The notes: generated by a model from the sequence alone, not told the origin. DNA of 64,000 bases from Brevundimonas sp. (GCA_016742215.1 JACVCC010000002.1:392868-456867); one strand, 5' to 3'. Shown: positions 18,301 to 25,431, counted from the first letter of the stretch. Numbers and translations: made by a program.

Positions 18301-18332
18301 GATCCGCGCAGCGTGAGCTTCATCTGCCGCAT
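15294..18332 (-). CDS. TonB-dependent receptor, alginate-oligomer uptake candidate
   Basis: A 1012-residue outer-membrane receptor. The ATG at 18332 has GGGAGGAA upstream. The signal peptide ends near AVPAAAQ. A TonB box-like LDEIVVTGIRASLQSALTEKR is followed by the plug (LVEVIQAEDIGKLPDQNLAEVLENVTGVQI, QIRGTDANRVEINGV and GTINLRTIRPL) and a long barrel ending ...RRITAGINVRF. The terminal Phe is the outer-membrane insertion signal. This type, with the VTGIRASLQSAL box, is common in Caulobacterales and sphingomonads and typically moves oligosaccharides. It heads the alginate operon, so alginate oligomers are the likely cargo. Confidence 0.93.
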   Translation of the reverse strand: MRQMKLTLRGSRTSHRLLSVLLATTAMSIAVPAAAQEAQPDQQDPEQASNLDEIVVTGIRASLQSALTEKRNADNLVEVIQAEDIGKLPDQNLAEVLENVTGVQITREAGVGRGVQIRGTDANRVEINGVSTVGSGSGRSGISFDDLAASMISSVEVTKVSEAGTIEGSVGGTINLRTIRPLNLREPLFAFRAQSEYSDLSDTATPRYSGTMGRRWHTGIGEIGLVGSFSYAEQDVAAFRPRVDRDAVVTPTSGRASAESFPFLRIQFFNQDYDNFEYETKNFSGTAEWKPTDNLRFYFDAVLNDQERAEQSSTVQISTVSDNGVVDNTDNTAFETVNLGNANGPNGTINLGSVQAALAGIIQPRLNGNLAPYLRTTSDTGSRITESRVWSTGFEWTGERLSVSGQAALSTSDSFLPSFNTTLEFVNPNAPRPVQGVSLANGVPIEFDLRNDTLQFGIAQGLATTPTAAMLTDPANYRLQQVAQSRNLRENEEQALRLDLSYDTFDMMPFITSIDAGLRWNETSVLNDNVTGTTGFTNITSSFFRPSGNLFADLLIPGPSNFNAADNRRLWFPDFLIINGQRAFRDPAGTLAALNAAITASNTANGSNIAQIGVPTSQASAFFEITEATTAAYLQANFETGSLGFPVRGNVGVRYVTTDLDSIGNSVATGGTATRNENSSSYEFWLPRLNVVMEPREDVIIRGGIARDIRRPDFNNLSSSVSFVTSENSAVVRGNPNLQPEAVLSFDLSAEWYFAPSSLVSVGVFHKVRDNLFATVTESPPDNSVGGVVNRSRDPSCPGGGIYNPIAIINQNSPDRGQVGICVPLTSTFNVDGETTQTGVEMALQYDLSQFEQQLGWASGFGFIGNFTYQETGGDVQNYRTIGLTRNTTRDLGFNPLPQDLIELENLSKYSYNATVFYEMYGLSARLRYTWRSDFLNTEAFTSAFDVPRVSDDRGQLNASISYAVTDWIDIGLEAINLTREDANEYCINDDALLCYNGLTDRRITAGINVRF

Positions 18333-18410
18333 GTGTATTCCTCCCGGCCTGAGTCTCCGCCCAAGCTTCGGGCAGGACGGTGGTACAGGTCTGGCAGGCG
18401 TGTCAACCCA

Positions 18411-18434
18411 TTGGTCCGCGAACTGGTATGGACC
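18411..18434. promoter_or_regulatory. TTGGTCC ... TGGACC element upstream of the alginate operon
   Basis: TTGGTCC (18411-18417) and TGGACC (18429-18434), followed by TT, flank GCGAACTGGTA. The same half-sites form the tight palindrome at 6675-6691. The inner CTGGTATGGACC also resembles a degenerate FadR-type TGGT...ACC site. It lies 79 bp upstream of the minus-strand receptor start. Confidence 0.4.
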
Positions 18435-18545
18435 TTTGTCGTAGGGTACCTCCCTCTCTGCCTGCGCGCAGGGTGGTGAATGGCGGATTCGTCCGAGAAA
18501 TCAGCGATTATCGCTGCTTTGCTTCATCGAACGACGCCTTCAGTG

Positions 18546-18565
18546 CAAATTGGTCAACCAATTTG
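18546..18565. promoter_or_regulatory. ExuR/UxuR-like operator palindrome
   Basis: CAAATTGGTCAACCAATTTG is a perfect 9+2+9 inverted repeat in the 325-bp region between the two divergent TonB receptor genes. The E. coli ExuR/UxuR operator is, from memory, AAATTGGTATACCAATTT: the arms are identical and only the two central bases differ. The cognate regulator is probably the FadR/FCD protein encoded at 21653. A further half-site AATTGGT is at 18583-18589, just before a TTGACA. Confidence 0.75.
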
Positions 18566-18589
18566 AGAAGGTTTTGCGCCTTAATTGGT

Positions 18590-18618
18590 TTGACATGTTG
18601 GATTGTGTCGGCGAATTC
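18590..18618 (+). promoter_or_regulatory. Candidate promoter for the second TonB receptor gene
   Basis: TTGACA at 18590-18595 is followed after 17 bases by GAATTC (18613-18618), a weak -10. The start codon is at 18658 with AAGGGAGG just upstream. The palindromic operator at 18546-18565 lies immediately upstream of this promoter. Apart from these sites I see nothing else in the 18333-18657 gap. Confidence 0.35.
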
Positions 18619-18657
18619 TGACCCCAAGCCCGATCAAAAACGGGCAAGGGAGGTACC

Positions 18658-21564
18658 ATGCGTGAATATTCGAGGACGGCGCCGTGCGCCGGCCGCCGCG
18701 CGATGCGTTTGAAGGCGGCGCTGCTGGGCGGTCTGGCCCTGCCATTGCTCGCCGGGCCGGTCTTGGCCCAGTCCGCACCCGCTCAGGATCAGGATGCCCA
18801 GGCGCTGGATGAGGTGATCGTCACCGGTATCCGCGCCTCGATCCAGTCATCGATCGACCGCAAGCGCGACGAGACCGTCGTCGCCGACGTCCTTTCTGCG
18901 GAAGACATCGGCGACCTTCCCGCCCTGTCGATCGGCGAAGCCATCGAGACCATCACCGGCGCCTCGACCCATCGCGAGAAGGGCGGCGCCTCGGAGATTT
19001 CGATTCGCGGTCTGGGCCCCTTCCTCGGCGCCGCCACCTTCAACGGTCGGGAGGCCTCGAACGGCTCGGGCGACCGGTCGGTGAACTTCAACCAGTTCCC
19101 GTCGGAGCTGATCAACACCGTCGCCATCTACAAGACCCAGCGCGCGGACTTCGTCGAGGGCGGCGTGGCCGGCATCGTCAACATGGAGACGCTGCGTCCG
19201 CTCGATTTCGGCCGCCAGCGCTTCCAGCTGGAAGGAAGGGGTCTGTATTCGGCGTATGATGATCGGCTGTTGGACGGCGCGGGCGTCGGCTGGCGCGGGA
19301 CCGCCAGCTATGTCGACCAGTTCGATCTGGGCGAAGCGGGGCGGCTCGGCATCTCGCTGGGCGTCCAGAGCCTCGAAACCTCCAACCCCGAGGAGATGTT
19401 CACCTCGTCGTCGACCTGGGTGGCCTGCAACGCCAATCAGGTTGTGGCGGTCGGATCGAACTGCTCGCCGGTGACGGCGGCCCAGGTGAATACCGGGACG
19501 CCCTACTATCTGACGGCGGGCAGCCGCACCTATCGGCAGTTCGTCGAACACGACGCGCGCGACGCCTACTTCGGCTCGATCCAGTGGCGTCCAAGCGACA
19601 GCCTCGAGATCGTCCTCGACTATCAGAACTCGCGCCGGACCTATACCGAGGAGCGCAATGATCTGAACTTCTCCGAGACCATGCGCGGCGTTAACAACCG
19701 CGTGGTGGCCGAGAACGGCGCCCTGCTGGCCTACAGCGGCAACTCGACCATCGAGTCGACGCCGACCTATCGCATCCGCGATGAACAGTACGAAGGCGGC
19801 GGGCTGACGCTGGAATGGCGTCCCACCGACCGGCTGGAGATCACCACCGATTTCTCGATCTCCACGACCTATCGCAGCGAGATGGATCGTCAGGTCCGGA
19901 TGCGGTCGAACATCCGCGACATCAATGGCGTCGTGGTGCCGGGGGTGATCCCCGGCAACGCCGGCCAGACCAGTGGTCAGCGCGTCAACTACACCTTTGA
20001 TGCACGCGGCAACGACATCCCGGCCATTGTCGTCGATCCGGCTTTCGACCTGAACCGGTGGGAGAATTTCTCGGCAGCCGCCCGCGTGCGGCGCGACGAG
20101 GTCATCCGCGACAACCAGATCAAGGCCCTGCGCAGCGATCTGGCCTATGACCTCGATGAGGGCGTCTTCACGACTGTTCGTGCGGGTCTGCGCTTCTCCG
20201 AGCTGACCTATACCGACAGCGATACCCGGGTGGAGCAGAACATTACGACGGCGGCGACCATCGCCGCCGCCAACGTCGCCTGCCGCCGTCCGTTCGCGCA
20301 GGACAGCTTCCTCGACAACGCCTCCGGCAACACGATCACCAGCTGGGCGACCTTTGACGCCCGCTGCCTGTTCTCCGCCTTCACCGGCGTGGACGATACC
20401 GGTCCGCCGGCGGACATCCGGGCGATCGGCAACCGCGACGTGACCGAAGAGACGTCGGCTGCCTATCTGATGGGCGAGTTCGACACGACCCTGTTCAACC
20501 TGCCGGTCACCGGCAACGTCGGTCTGCGCTATGTGAAGACCGACGTCACCTCGATCGGCCTGCGCGGCGCGCTCGACGTCATCGACAACGGCGACGGCAC
20601 GATCCGCCTGCAGCCGGTCCCCGGGCAGTTCGACGAGGTGGTGATCGAGGGCAGTTCGGAAGCCTGGCTGCCCAGTTTCAACGCTGCGTTCGAGCTGGAC
20701 GAGCAACGCGTGCTTCGCGTCGGCCTGTTCCGAGCCATGTCGCGGCCGGACCCGGCGGCCTTGGGCGCGGGACGCACGTTCACGCTCGAGTCGGGCGCCT
20801 CGTTCGGATCGGTCGCCGACGCCATCGCCAGCATCAGCGCCAACGGCAATCCGCGGACCGAGCCGCTGCTGTCCTGGAACGCCGACCTGTCATGGGAATG
20901 GTACGCCAACCCGGACTCGATGCTGAGCGCAGCGGTCTACTACAAGGTGTTCAACGGCGGCTTCATCCCGACCGTGCTGGACGAGACCTTCGTCATCGAT
21001 GGCCAGTCGGTCGTGGTTCCGGTGGTGCAGGACATTACGACGGACGAGGACAGCCATCTGTACGGCTTCGAGCTGACGGCGGCGCACCGGTTCTCGAACC
21101 TGCCGGCTCCGTTCGATGGTCTGGGCTTCAAGGCCAGCTACAACTATGCCGACGCCGACTACGAGACGCATGACCTGCGTCTGGGCGACCAGATCGATCC
21201 GGACACGGGCGTGGTCACCCCGGGGATCGTCGACCCGGCCGGCATCTTCGGCCTGTCGCAGCACGTCTTCTCGGGCTCGCTCTACTACGAGATCGGACCG
21301 TTCGAGGTTCAGGGCATCTACAAGTACCGGACCGAGTACTATCAGAAGTTCGTCGGCGCCCCGTCGCAGAACCGCTACGTCCGCGACACCGCCACCGTGG
21401 ACTTCCGGGCGTCGTACCGCGTCAACCGGAACCTGTCGTTCAGCTTCGAGGGCTCGAATCTGACCGACGAGCCGCGCTACAGCGACATGCCGGTGCCTGG
21501 CTCGTTCCGCGAGTACACCAGCTATGGCGCGCGCTACTATCTGGGAGCGCGCTACCGGTTCTGA
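18658..21564 (+). CDS. TonB-dependent receptor (second of divergent pair)
   Basis: A 968-residue outer-membrane receptor with an AAGGGAGG ribosome-binding site. The signal peptide may start at Met1 or the internal Met16 and ends near GPVLAQ. The TonB box region is LDEVIVTGIRASIQSSIDRK; the plug contains VLSAEDIGDLPALSIGEAIE, EISIRGLGPFLGAATFNGRE and GGVAGIVNMETLRPL. The barrel ends in ARYYLGARYRF with terminal Phe. It is a different subtype from the receptor at 15294 (the plug has GEAIETITGAS and a FNGREAS loop). It shares the operator region with the alginate operon, so it probably imports the same or a related polymer. Confidence 0.92.
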   Translation: MREYSRTAPCAGRRAMRLKAALLGGLALPLLAGPVLAQSAPAQDQDAQALDEVIVTGIRASIQSSIDRKRDETVVADVLSAEDIGDLPALSIGEAIETITGASTHREKGGASEISIRGLGPFLGAATFNGREASNGSGDRSVNFNQFPSELINTVAIYKTQRADFVEGGVAGIVNMETLRPLDFGRQRFQLEGRGLYSAYDDRLLDGAGVGWRGTASYVDQFDLGEAGRLGISLGVQSLETSNPEEMFTSSSTWVACNANQVVAVGSNCSPVTAAQVNTGTPYYLTAGSRTYRQFVEHDARDAYFGSIQWRPSDSLEIVLDYQNSRRTYTEERNDLNFSETMRGVNNRVVAENGALLAYSGNSTIESTPTYRIRDEQYEGGGLTLEWRPTDRLEITTDFSISTTYRSEMDRQVRMRSNIRDINGVVVPGVIPGNAGQTSGQRVNYTFDARGNDIPAIVVDPAFDLNRWENFSAAARVRRDEVIRDNQIKALRSDLAYDLDEGVFTTVRAGLRFSELTYTDSDTRVEQNITTAATIAAANVACRRPFAQDSFLDNASGNTITSWATFDARCLFSAFTGVDDTGPPADIRAIGNRDVTEETSAAYLMGEFDTTLFNLPVTGNVGLRYVKTDVTSIGLRGALDVIDNGDGTIRLQPVPGQFDEVVIEGSSEAWLPSFNAAFELDEQRVLRVGLFRAMSRPDPAALGAGRTFTLESGASFGSVADAIASISANGNPRTEPLLSWNADLSWEWYANPDSMLSAAVYYKVFNGGFIPTVLDETFVIDGQSVVVPVVQDITTDEDSHLYGFELTAAHRFSNLPAPFDGLGFKASYNYADADYETHDLRLGDQIDPDTGVVTPGIVDPAGIFGLSQHVFSGSLYYEIGPFEVQGIYKYRTEYYQKFVGAPSQNRYVRDTATVDFRASYRVNRNLSFSFEGSNLTDEPRYSDMPVPGSFREYTSYGARYYLGARYRF

Positions 21565-21577
21565 TGTCCGAAGCGAA

Positions 21578-21605
21578 CCGGATCCTGGTGCTTGCCAGGG
21601 TCCGG
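21578..21605 (+). terminator. Hairpin after the second TonB receptor gene
   Basis: CCGGATCCTGG (21578-21588) pairs with CCAGGGTCCGG (21595-21605; one G-U) around TGCTTG. It begins 14 bp after the receptor stop. There is no T-run, so termination would be partial and may lower expression of the downstream regulator. Confidence 0.5.
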
Positions 21606-21652
21606 TCCGCCGGGCTCTACTGCACCTCCCGCGCGAGTGACCGGGTTCGAGA

Positions 21653-22399
21653 ATGTCCGAAAAGCGTTTGTATCAAGCCATCGCAGCCCAGATCGAAGGG
21701 CTCATCGAATCGGGAGATTTCCCGGCGGGCACGCGCTTGCCCGGAGAGCGGGATCTGGCTGAGCGCTTCGGCGTCAGCCGCGTGACCATCCGCGAGGCCG
21801 AGATCGCGCTCGAGGCCCGGGGGCGGATCGCCATCCGGACCGGCTCGGGCGTCTATGTCCTGCCACGTCAGCCGGCGGCCCAGGACGGCGCGTTGCCGGA
21901 CGTCAGCGCCTTTGACCTGACCGCCGCCCGCGCCGTGATCGAGGCCGAGGCCGCGGCTCTTGCGGCGGCCAACGTCACGGACGAGGACATCGCACATCTG
22001 CAGGCGCTGCTGGTCCAGATGTCGGACGTCCACGCGTCTGATGACGCGACACTTGAAGCCGATCGCCAGTTCCACCTCACCATCGCCTGCATCGCCGGCA
22101 ATCCGGTGATCGAGCACTGTATCCAGCTGATCTGGCGGATGCGGCGCGAGCTGCCGCGCGTGGCCCAGGTCTATTCGCGGGTCTGTCATCATGACGGCGA
22201 CGCGCGCGCCGACGAACACGAAGTCATCCTCGATGCGCTGCGTCGCCGCGATCCGGCCGGCGCCCGCACGGCGATGCGCGAGCATTTCCATCGTCTGTTC
22301 GAGGCCATGCTCCAGGCCGCCGAGAATGACGCCCTCGCCGAGGTCCGGCGGCGTACCGCCCACGACCGTGAGCGCTTCCTGGTCACGACCCGGATCTGA
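21653..22399 (+). CDS. GntR-family regulator, FadR/FCD subfamily (uronate-type)
   Basis: A 248-residue repressor-type protein. Residues about 5-70 form the winged helix-turn-helix: FPAGTRLPGERDLAERFGVS then RVTIREAEIALEARG. Residues about 85-235 form the FCD ligand domain with metal-binding-type Asp and His residues: ADRQFHLTIACIAGNPVIEH and later ADEHEVILDAL. The subfamily includes ExuR, UxuR, LldR and PdhR, which bind TTGGTnnACCAA-like palindromes and release on a sugar acid or organic acid. The site at 18546-18565 fits that exactly. Likely ligand is an alginate breakdown product (inference). Confidence 0.9.
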   Translation: MSEKRLYQAIAAQIEGLIESGDFPAGTRLPGERDLAERFGVSRVTIREAEIALEARGRIAIRTGSGVYVLPRQPAAQDGALPDVSAFDLTAARAVIEAEAAALAAANVTDEDIAHLQALLVQMSDVHASDDATLEADRQFHLTIACIAGNPVIEHCIQLIWRMRRELPRVAQVYSRVCHHDGDARADEHEVILDALRRRDPAGARTAMREHFHRLFEAMLQAAENDALAEVRRRTAHDRERFLVTTRI

Positions 22400-22468
22400 C
22401 AGGGCTGGGGGCGATTGCCTCAGCGATCGACCACGTTGTGGCCTGTCGATGTTATTGTGATTGAGAGC

Positions 22469-22499
22469 CCGTGGCGGACAGAGAGGCTGCGCAACCCTC
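22469..22499. other. Left attachment-site candidate (tRNA-Ser 3'-end copy)
   Basis: CCGTGGCGGACAGAGAGG (22469-22486) is identical to the 3' end plus flank of the tRNA-Ser gene at 52737-52754, in the same orientation. AACCCTC at 22493-22499 also matches the T-stem at the same distance, while the six bases between differ. It lies 142 bp from an integrase gene. This is what a displaced tRNA 3' end looks like after island integration. Confidence 0.7.
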
Positions 22500-22627
22500 C
22501 TGCTGGCAAGTCCACTGCCATTCTCAAGTCATTGATTGTTTACGAAATCATCCACGGCTGAGTCCACGGACAGCCTGTCCGATCCACCGCATTCGACAGG
22601 CGAAGTAGGGACTGGAGTAGGGACCGA

Positions 22628-23815
22628 ATGCCACGCCATCTTCATCGTCTGCCGCCACGCGCGGCGGCGGCAATCTCACAGGTCGGGCGCCATAGCGACG
22701 GCGGCGGCCTGTACCTCGTCGTTTCAAAGACCGGCTCTCGCAAATGGGTGTTTCGCTACCGCTGGCGAGGCCGTCTCTCTGATATGGGTCTGGGGTCCGC
22801 GTCGGTCGTGCCATTGACCCGCGCGAGAGAGCGCGCGGCGGCCGCGCGGCTCCAGATATCGGAAGGGATCGATCCTTTGGCCCAGAAGCGGGCAGCGAAA
22901 GCCGTTCCGACTTTCGGCGAGTTCGCCGACGCTACCGTCGCCACAATGTCCAGTCAGTGGCGCAATGCCAAACACGCCGTACAGGTGCAGCGGACGCTGG
23001 AAATCTATGCCGCGGACTTGCGCCGCCAGCCCGTAGATCAGATCGACACCGCCGCCGTTCTCGCTGTCCTGAAGCCAATCTGGACCGAGAAGTCCGAGAC
23101 GGCGAGCCGTGTCCGCAACCGGATCGAGATGGTTCTGGATGCCGCCAAGGCGCAAGGACATCGGTCGGGCGATAACCCCGCGCGTTGGAAGGGACATCTC
23201 GACAAACTGCTGCCCAAACGGGCCAAACTCACCCGAGGGCATCACGCTGCTCTTCCGTTCGCCGATGTTGCAGAGTTCATTCGTCAGCTTCGCCAACGAC
23301 CGGCGACCGCTGCACTGGATCTCGAGTTCGCCATCCTGACCGCTGCGAGGTCAGGGGAGGTGAGGGGGGCGACCTGGCGAGAGATTGATATCGCTGCAGC
23401 GCTCTGGACGGTTCCGGCTACGCGGATGAAAGCCGGACGCGAGCACCGGGTCCCACTCTCGCCTCGCGCCATCGAGTTGCTCAAGATGGTCGCGCCACTC
23501 GGAAGTGACGACCCGGACGCGTTCGTGTTCCCCGGACCCAAGGGCAGCGAGACGATGCTGTCCGACGCGGCGTTCAGCGCCTTGCTCAAACGGATGGGGC
23601 GCGATGGTGAGCTGACCCCTCACGGGTTCCGATCAAGCTTCCGCGACTGGGCCGGCGAGATGACGAACTTCCCGCGCGACGTGGCCGAGATGTGCCTGGC
23701 GCACACGGTCGGGAACATGACCGAGCGAGCCTATCGACGGGGTGATGCGCTCAACAAGCGACGCGAACTGATCGAGGCATGGGGCCAGTACTGCGAGAAG
23801 GAAGAGGACGTCTAA
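22628..23815 (+). CDS. P4-type tyrosine recombinase (island integrase)
   Basis: A 395-residue site-specific recombinase. The N-terminal part (about 10-85) is the DUF4102-like arm-binding domain: SDGGGLYLVVSKTGSRKWVF and DMGLGSASVVPLTRARE. A core-binding domain follows (about 95-190), then the catalytic domain with Arg241 (AARSGEV), the Lys hairpin near RMKAGREHRVPL, His332/Arg335 (HGFRSSFRDW), His359 (LAHTVGN) and the nucleophile Tyr369 (AYRRGD). All catalytic residues are present, so the enzyme looks intact. Such integrases usually target tRNA 3' ends, which fits the tRNA-Ser fragment 142 bp upstream. Confidence 0.93.
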   Translation: MPRHLHRLPPRAAAAISQVGRHSDGGGLYLVVSKTGSRKWVFRYRWRGRLSDMGLGSASVVPLTRARERAAAARLQISEGIDPLAQKRAAKAVPTFGEFADATVATMSSQWRNAKHAVQVQRTLEIYAADLRRQPVDQIDTAAVLAVLKPIWTEKSETASRVRNRIEMVLDAAKAQGHRSGDNPARWKGHLDKLLPKRAKLTRGHHAALPFADVAEFIRQLRQRPATAALDLEFAILTAARSGEVRGATWREIDIAAALWTVPATRMKAGREHRVPLSPRAIELLKMVAPLGSDDPDAFVFPGPKGSETMLSDAAFSALLKRMGRDGELTPHGFRSSFRDWAGEMTNFPRDVAEMCLAHTVGNMTERAYRRGDALNKRRELIEAWGQYCEKEEDV

Positions 23816-23830
23816 GCCACTGTTTTACAT

Positions 23831-23917
23831 AAGTCGTGACGCGATTTTGAAGTCTGAAACTCCGCCTGCAAGACGTTTTTCTCAAGTGATGACGCCCCCG
23901 CTCACCAAGTCGTGACG
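23831..23917 (+). repeat. Three 11-bp iterons between integrase and alpA-like gene
   Basis: AAGTCGTGACG occurs at 23831-23841 and 23907-23917, with a two-mismatch copy AAGTGATGACG at 23884-23894. All have the same orientation. They fill the gap between the integrase and the AlpA-like regulator and could be arm-type or regulator-binding sites. Confidence 0.55.
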
Positions 23918-23968
23918 ACACGCTGGCCTCCAGCCCGAGCAACCCGCTCCGGAATTCAGGAGGACCCG

Positions 23969-24169
23969 ATGTCTCTATCAAACCGACGTCTCGAACGTCT
24001 GCCATCTGTGATGGCTCGCACCGGTATGAGCCGGTCGTGGATTTACAAGGCTGCCGCAGAGGGGCGCTTTCCCAAGCCCGTGAAGATCGGATCTGCCAGC
24101 GGCTGGTGCGCTGACGCCGTTGATCGGTGGCTGTCGGATCTCGTCAGCGGCTCGGAAAGCGGGCGCTGA
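23969..24169 (+). CDS. AlpA-family phage/island transcriptional regulator
   Basis: A 66-residue helix-turn-helix protein with an AGGAGG ribosome-binding site eight bases before the ATG. The pattern RLERLPSVMARTGMSRSWIY, then AAEGRFPKPVKIG and a Trp-containing AVDRWLSDLV end, is the AlpA form (MerR-like HTH). AlpA proteins activate integrase or excision genes on P4-like elements. It lies between the integrase and a second HTH gene starting one base after its stop. Confidence 0.88.
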   Translation: MSLSNRRLERLPSVMARTGMSRSWIYKAAAEGRFPKPVKIGSASGWCADAVDRWLSDLVSGSESGR

Positions 24170-24170
24170 C

Positions 24171-24361
24171 ATGGCCAGGACCGACCCGAAACTGCCTCGG
24201 CTCCTGTCGATCGATCAGGTCTCAGACCTGCTCGGGGTGTCCACCAAAACCGTCCAGCGATTGATCCGGAACGGGGAGCTGCCCCGTCACAAGATCGGCT
24301 CGCGCGTCGCGATCTCCGAGCACACTATCGCGCTTTCGTGGCGCTGCGACGTGACCTTTGA
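24171..24361 (+). pseudogene. Excisionase-family HTH gene, frameshifted
   Basis: Starts one base after the AlpA stop. LLSIDQVSDLLGVSTKTVQR, LIRNGELPRHKIGSRVAIS is the helix-turn-helix of excisionase/MerR-like proteins. After EHTIA (to 24332) the frame goes astray. Skipping two bases (24333-24334) restores FVALRRDL and a stop at 24359-24361, which is the usual family ending. The present frame instead runs on to 24701 with unrelated residues. This looks like a one-base deletion, or a sequencing error. If real, the DNA-binding part is intact but the C-terminus is aberrant. Confidence 0.65.
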
Positions 24362-24620
24362 GGTCGCCGTAAGTCCCTGTGAGTCCAGCATTTTTTCGGA
24401 ACAATTGACTGCTCCGGGACTGGACCGACCCGCATTTGCGATGGCAGCTATGTCCGGAGCCCCGTCTCTAAGTTCACCAGCATTGCGGAGTTTCTTGACC
24501 TGCCCGACACGGGAGAGGCGACTTCCGAAGCTGGGCGGACCGGCGGGGTTGATCGCCCCAAGATTGACATGCCCGCAACCGAGCCAACGTCCGCAATGGG
24601 TCGAAGGCGGACATCTCCGA
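24362..24620. other. Non-coding stretch with a possible gene remnant
   Basis: No complete gene is seen. One frame between about 24420 and 24580 reads like decayed coding sequence (SYVRSPVSKFTSIAEFLDLP) but has no start. The first copy of the 24-nt repeat is at its right end. Confidence 0.35.
24589..24612 (+). repeat. GTCCGC...GCGGAC repeat, copy 1
   Basis: 24 nt: GTCCGC, AATGGGTCGAAG, GCGGAC; the 6-bp ends are complementary and can form a hairpin. It is the reference copy for a family found at nine places between 24.6 and 31.9 kb, all in the same orientation. Confidence 0.8.
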
Positions 24621-24947
24621 TTAGTCGGTCGTAGTGGTTGGAAGGATCACGCCCTGCCGGTAGGCCGTCTTATATCGTTTCCACCTGCCGCTTGGTCCTG
24701 AAGCATCCAGACGGATTTCATCGCGGACAATCTCACACATGAGCAGTCCGAGACATTCGTAGCGGTCGAGGCCGATATCCCGGTCGCTTTCAACATGAAG
24801 CATTAGGCGGCGGGGATTTGGTCCCCAGTTTCGAACCACGGCGTCATTTCCGTAGTAAGCCCGGATGGTCTCCAGAACATACTGCTCTTCCTCGGCTGTC
24901 AGAGGAGCGGGTTCTTCGAGCAGTAGCGGAGGATGAGCCTTCGGCAT
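24621..24947 (-). CDS. Hypothetical protein, 108 residues
   Basis: I use the ATG at 24947; the frame extends further upstream but that part lies in the intergenic repeat. The protein has no signal peptide or membrane segment. Recognisable only as a soluble alpha/beta protein: an N-terminal Pro/Glu-rich part, LTAEEEQYVLETIRAYYGND and LMLHVESDRDIGLDRYECLG in the middle, and a basic Thr-rich end. No family is recognised. It is flanked by repeat copies on both sides and is divergent from the next small gene. Confidence 0.55.
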   Translation of the reverse strand: MPKAHPPLLLEEPAPLTAEEEQYVLETIRAYYGNDAVVRNWGPNPRRLMLHVESDRDIGLDRYECLGLLMCEIVRDEIRLDASGPSGRWKRYKTAYRQGVILPTTTTD

Positions 24948-24974
24948 GGCTTGAGGTTGGTGCCTTTCACCAAC

Positions 24975-24998
24975 GACCGCAACGGGTTGTTTGCGGAC
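24975..24998 (+). repeat. GTCCGC...GCGGAC repeat, copy 2
   Basis: A divergent copy, GACCGC then 12 nt (AACGGGTTGTTT) then GCGGAC. It lies between the divergent genes at 24947 and 25035. Confidence 0.6.
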
Positions 24999-25034
24999 AT
25001 TGCGTGCCGAATGTCGCCGCGCCAAGATATCGCC

Positions 25035-25382
25035 ATGGGCAGGGGCGTCGAGGACTGGGCGGAGGTGAAGCGGGCTGTTGCTGAGGTGGTAGCTGCTCGT
25101 CCGGACGAGTATGAGGTCTCAGTCGTTCGTAACCTGGATGATCTGCTCGCTCACATTCAAAAGTCCAATCGACCTGCTCCGTCCATCTCGGCGGGCTATT
25201 GGCCTACCTTCCTTGTGGAATGGGAGGCCGAGGAATTGAAGAACCTCCAGATCGAAGTCTTTGAAGACCGATACGAGGTTTCCCGGTTCTTCGATGGCAG
25301 GACCGATATCTGGTACGAGCCCCACGCGCACGGAGACACCTTCTCCGACCAGTTGATCGCTGAGCTACCCAAAGCGGGGTGA
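25035..25382 (+). CDS. Hypothetical protein, 115 residues
   Basis: Start chosen at the ATG 25035; an in-frame ATG at 25011 is possible, and no strong ribosome-binding site favours either. The sequence is acidic and soluble, with EDWAEVKRAVAEVVAARPDE, SISAGYWPTFLVEWEAEELK and YEVSRFFDGRTDIWYEPH. The aromatic-rich beta pattern in the second half resembles small immunity-type or substrate-binding domains in shape only. It lies between repeat copies 2 and 3. No family is recognised. Confidence 0.55.
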   Translation: MGRGVEDWAEVKRAVAEVVAARPDEYEVSVVRNLDDLLAHIQKSNRPAPSISAGYWPTFLVEWEAEELKNLQIEVFEDRYEVSRFFDGRTDIWYEPHAHGDTFSDQLIAELPKAG

Positions 25383-25384
25383 AC

Positions 25385-25408
25385 GTCCGGAATGGGTGGT
25401 AAGCGGAC
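25385..25408 (+). repeat. GTCCGC...GCGGAC repeat, copy 3
   Basis: 24 nt beginning three bases after the preceding stop: GTCCGG, AATGGGTGGTAA, GCGGAC. One end base differs from the consensus. Confidence 0.75.
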
Positions 25409-25431
25409 ACCGATTTGAGGAAGCTCCCGCC

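Noticed and set aside
18445..18460. Mirror of the GGGAGGTACC ribosome-binding stretch on the minus strand
   Set aside because: No start codon follows at a proper distance; the receptor start at 18332 has its own GGGAGGAA.
18847..20706. 619-codon frame antisense to the second TonB receptor
   Set aside because: Composition is typical of antisense frames in high-GC DNA and there is no ribosome-binding site or homology pattern.
22560..22585. GGACAGG near 22581 (minus strand) resembling the 5' end of tRNA-Ser opposite the 22469 fragment
   Set aside because: It is part of the short palindrome GGACAGGCTGTCC, the following bases do not match a D-arm, and the spacing (about 110 nt) is too long. I treat only the 3' fragment as real.
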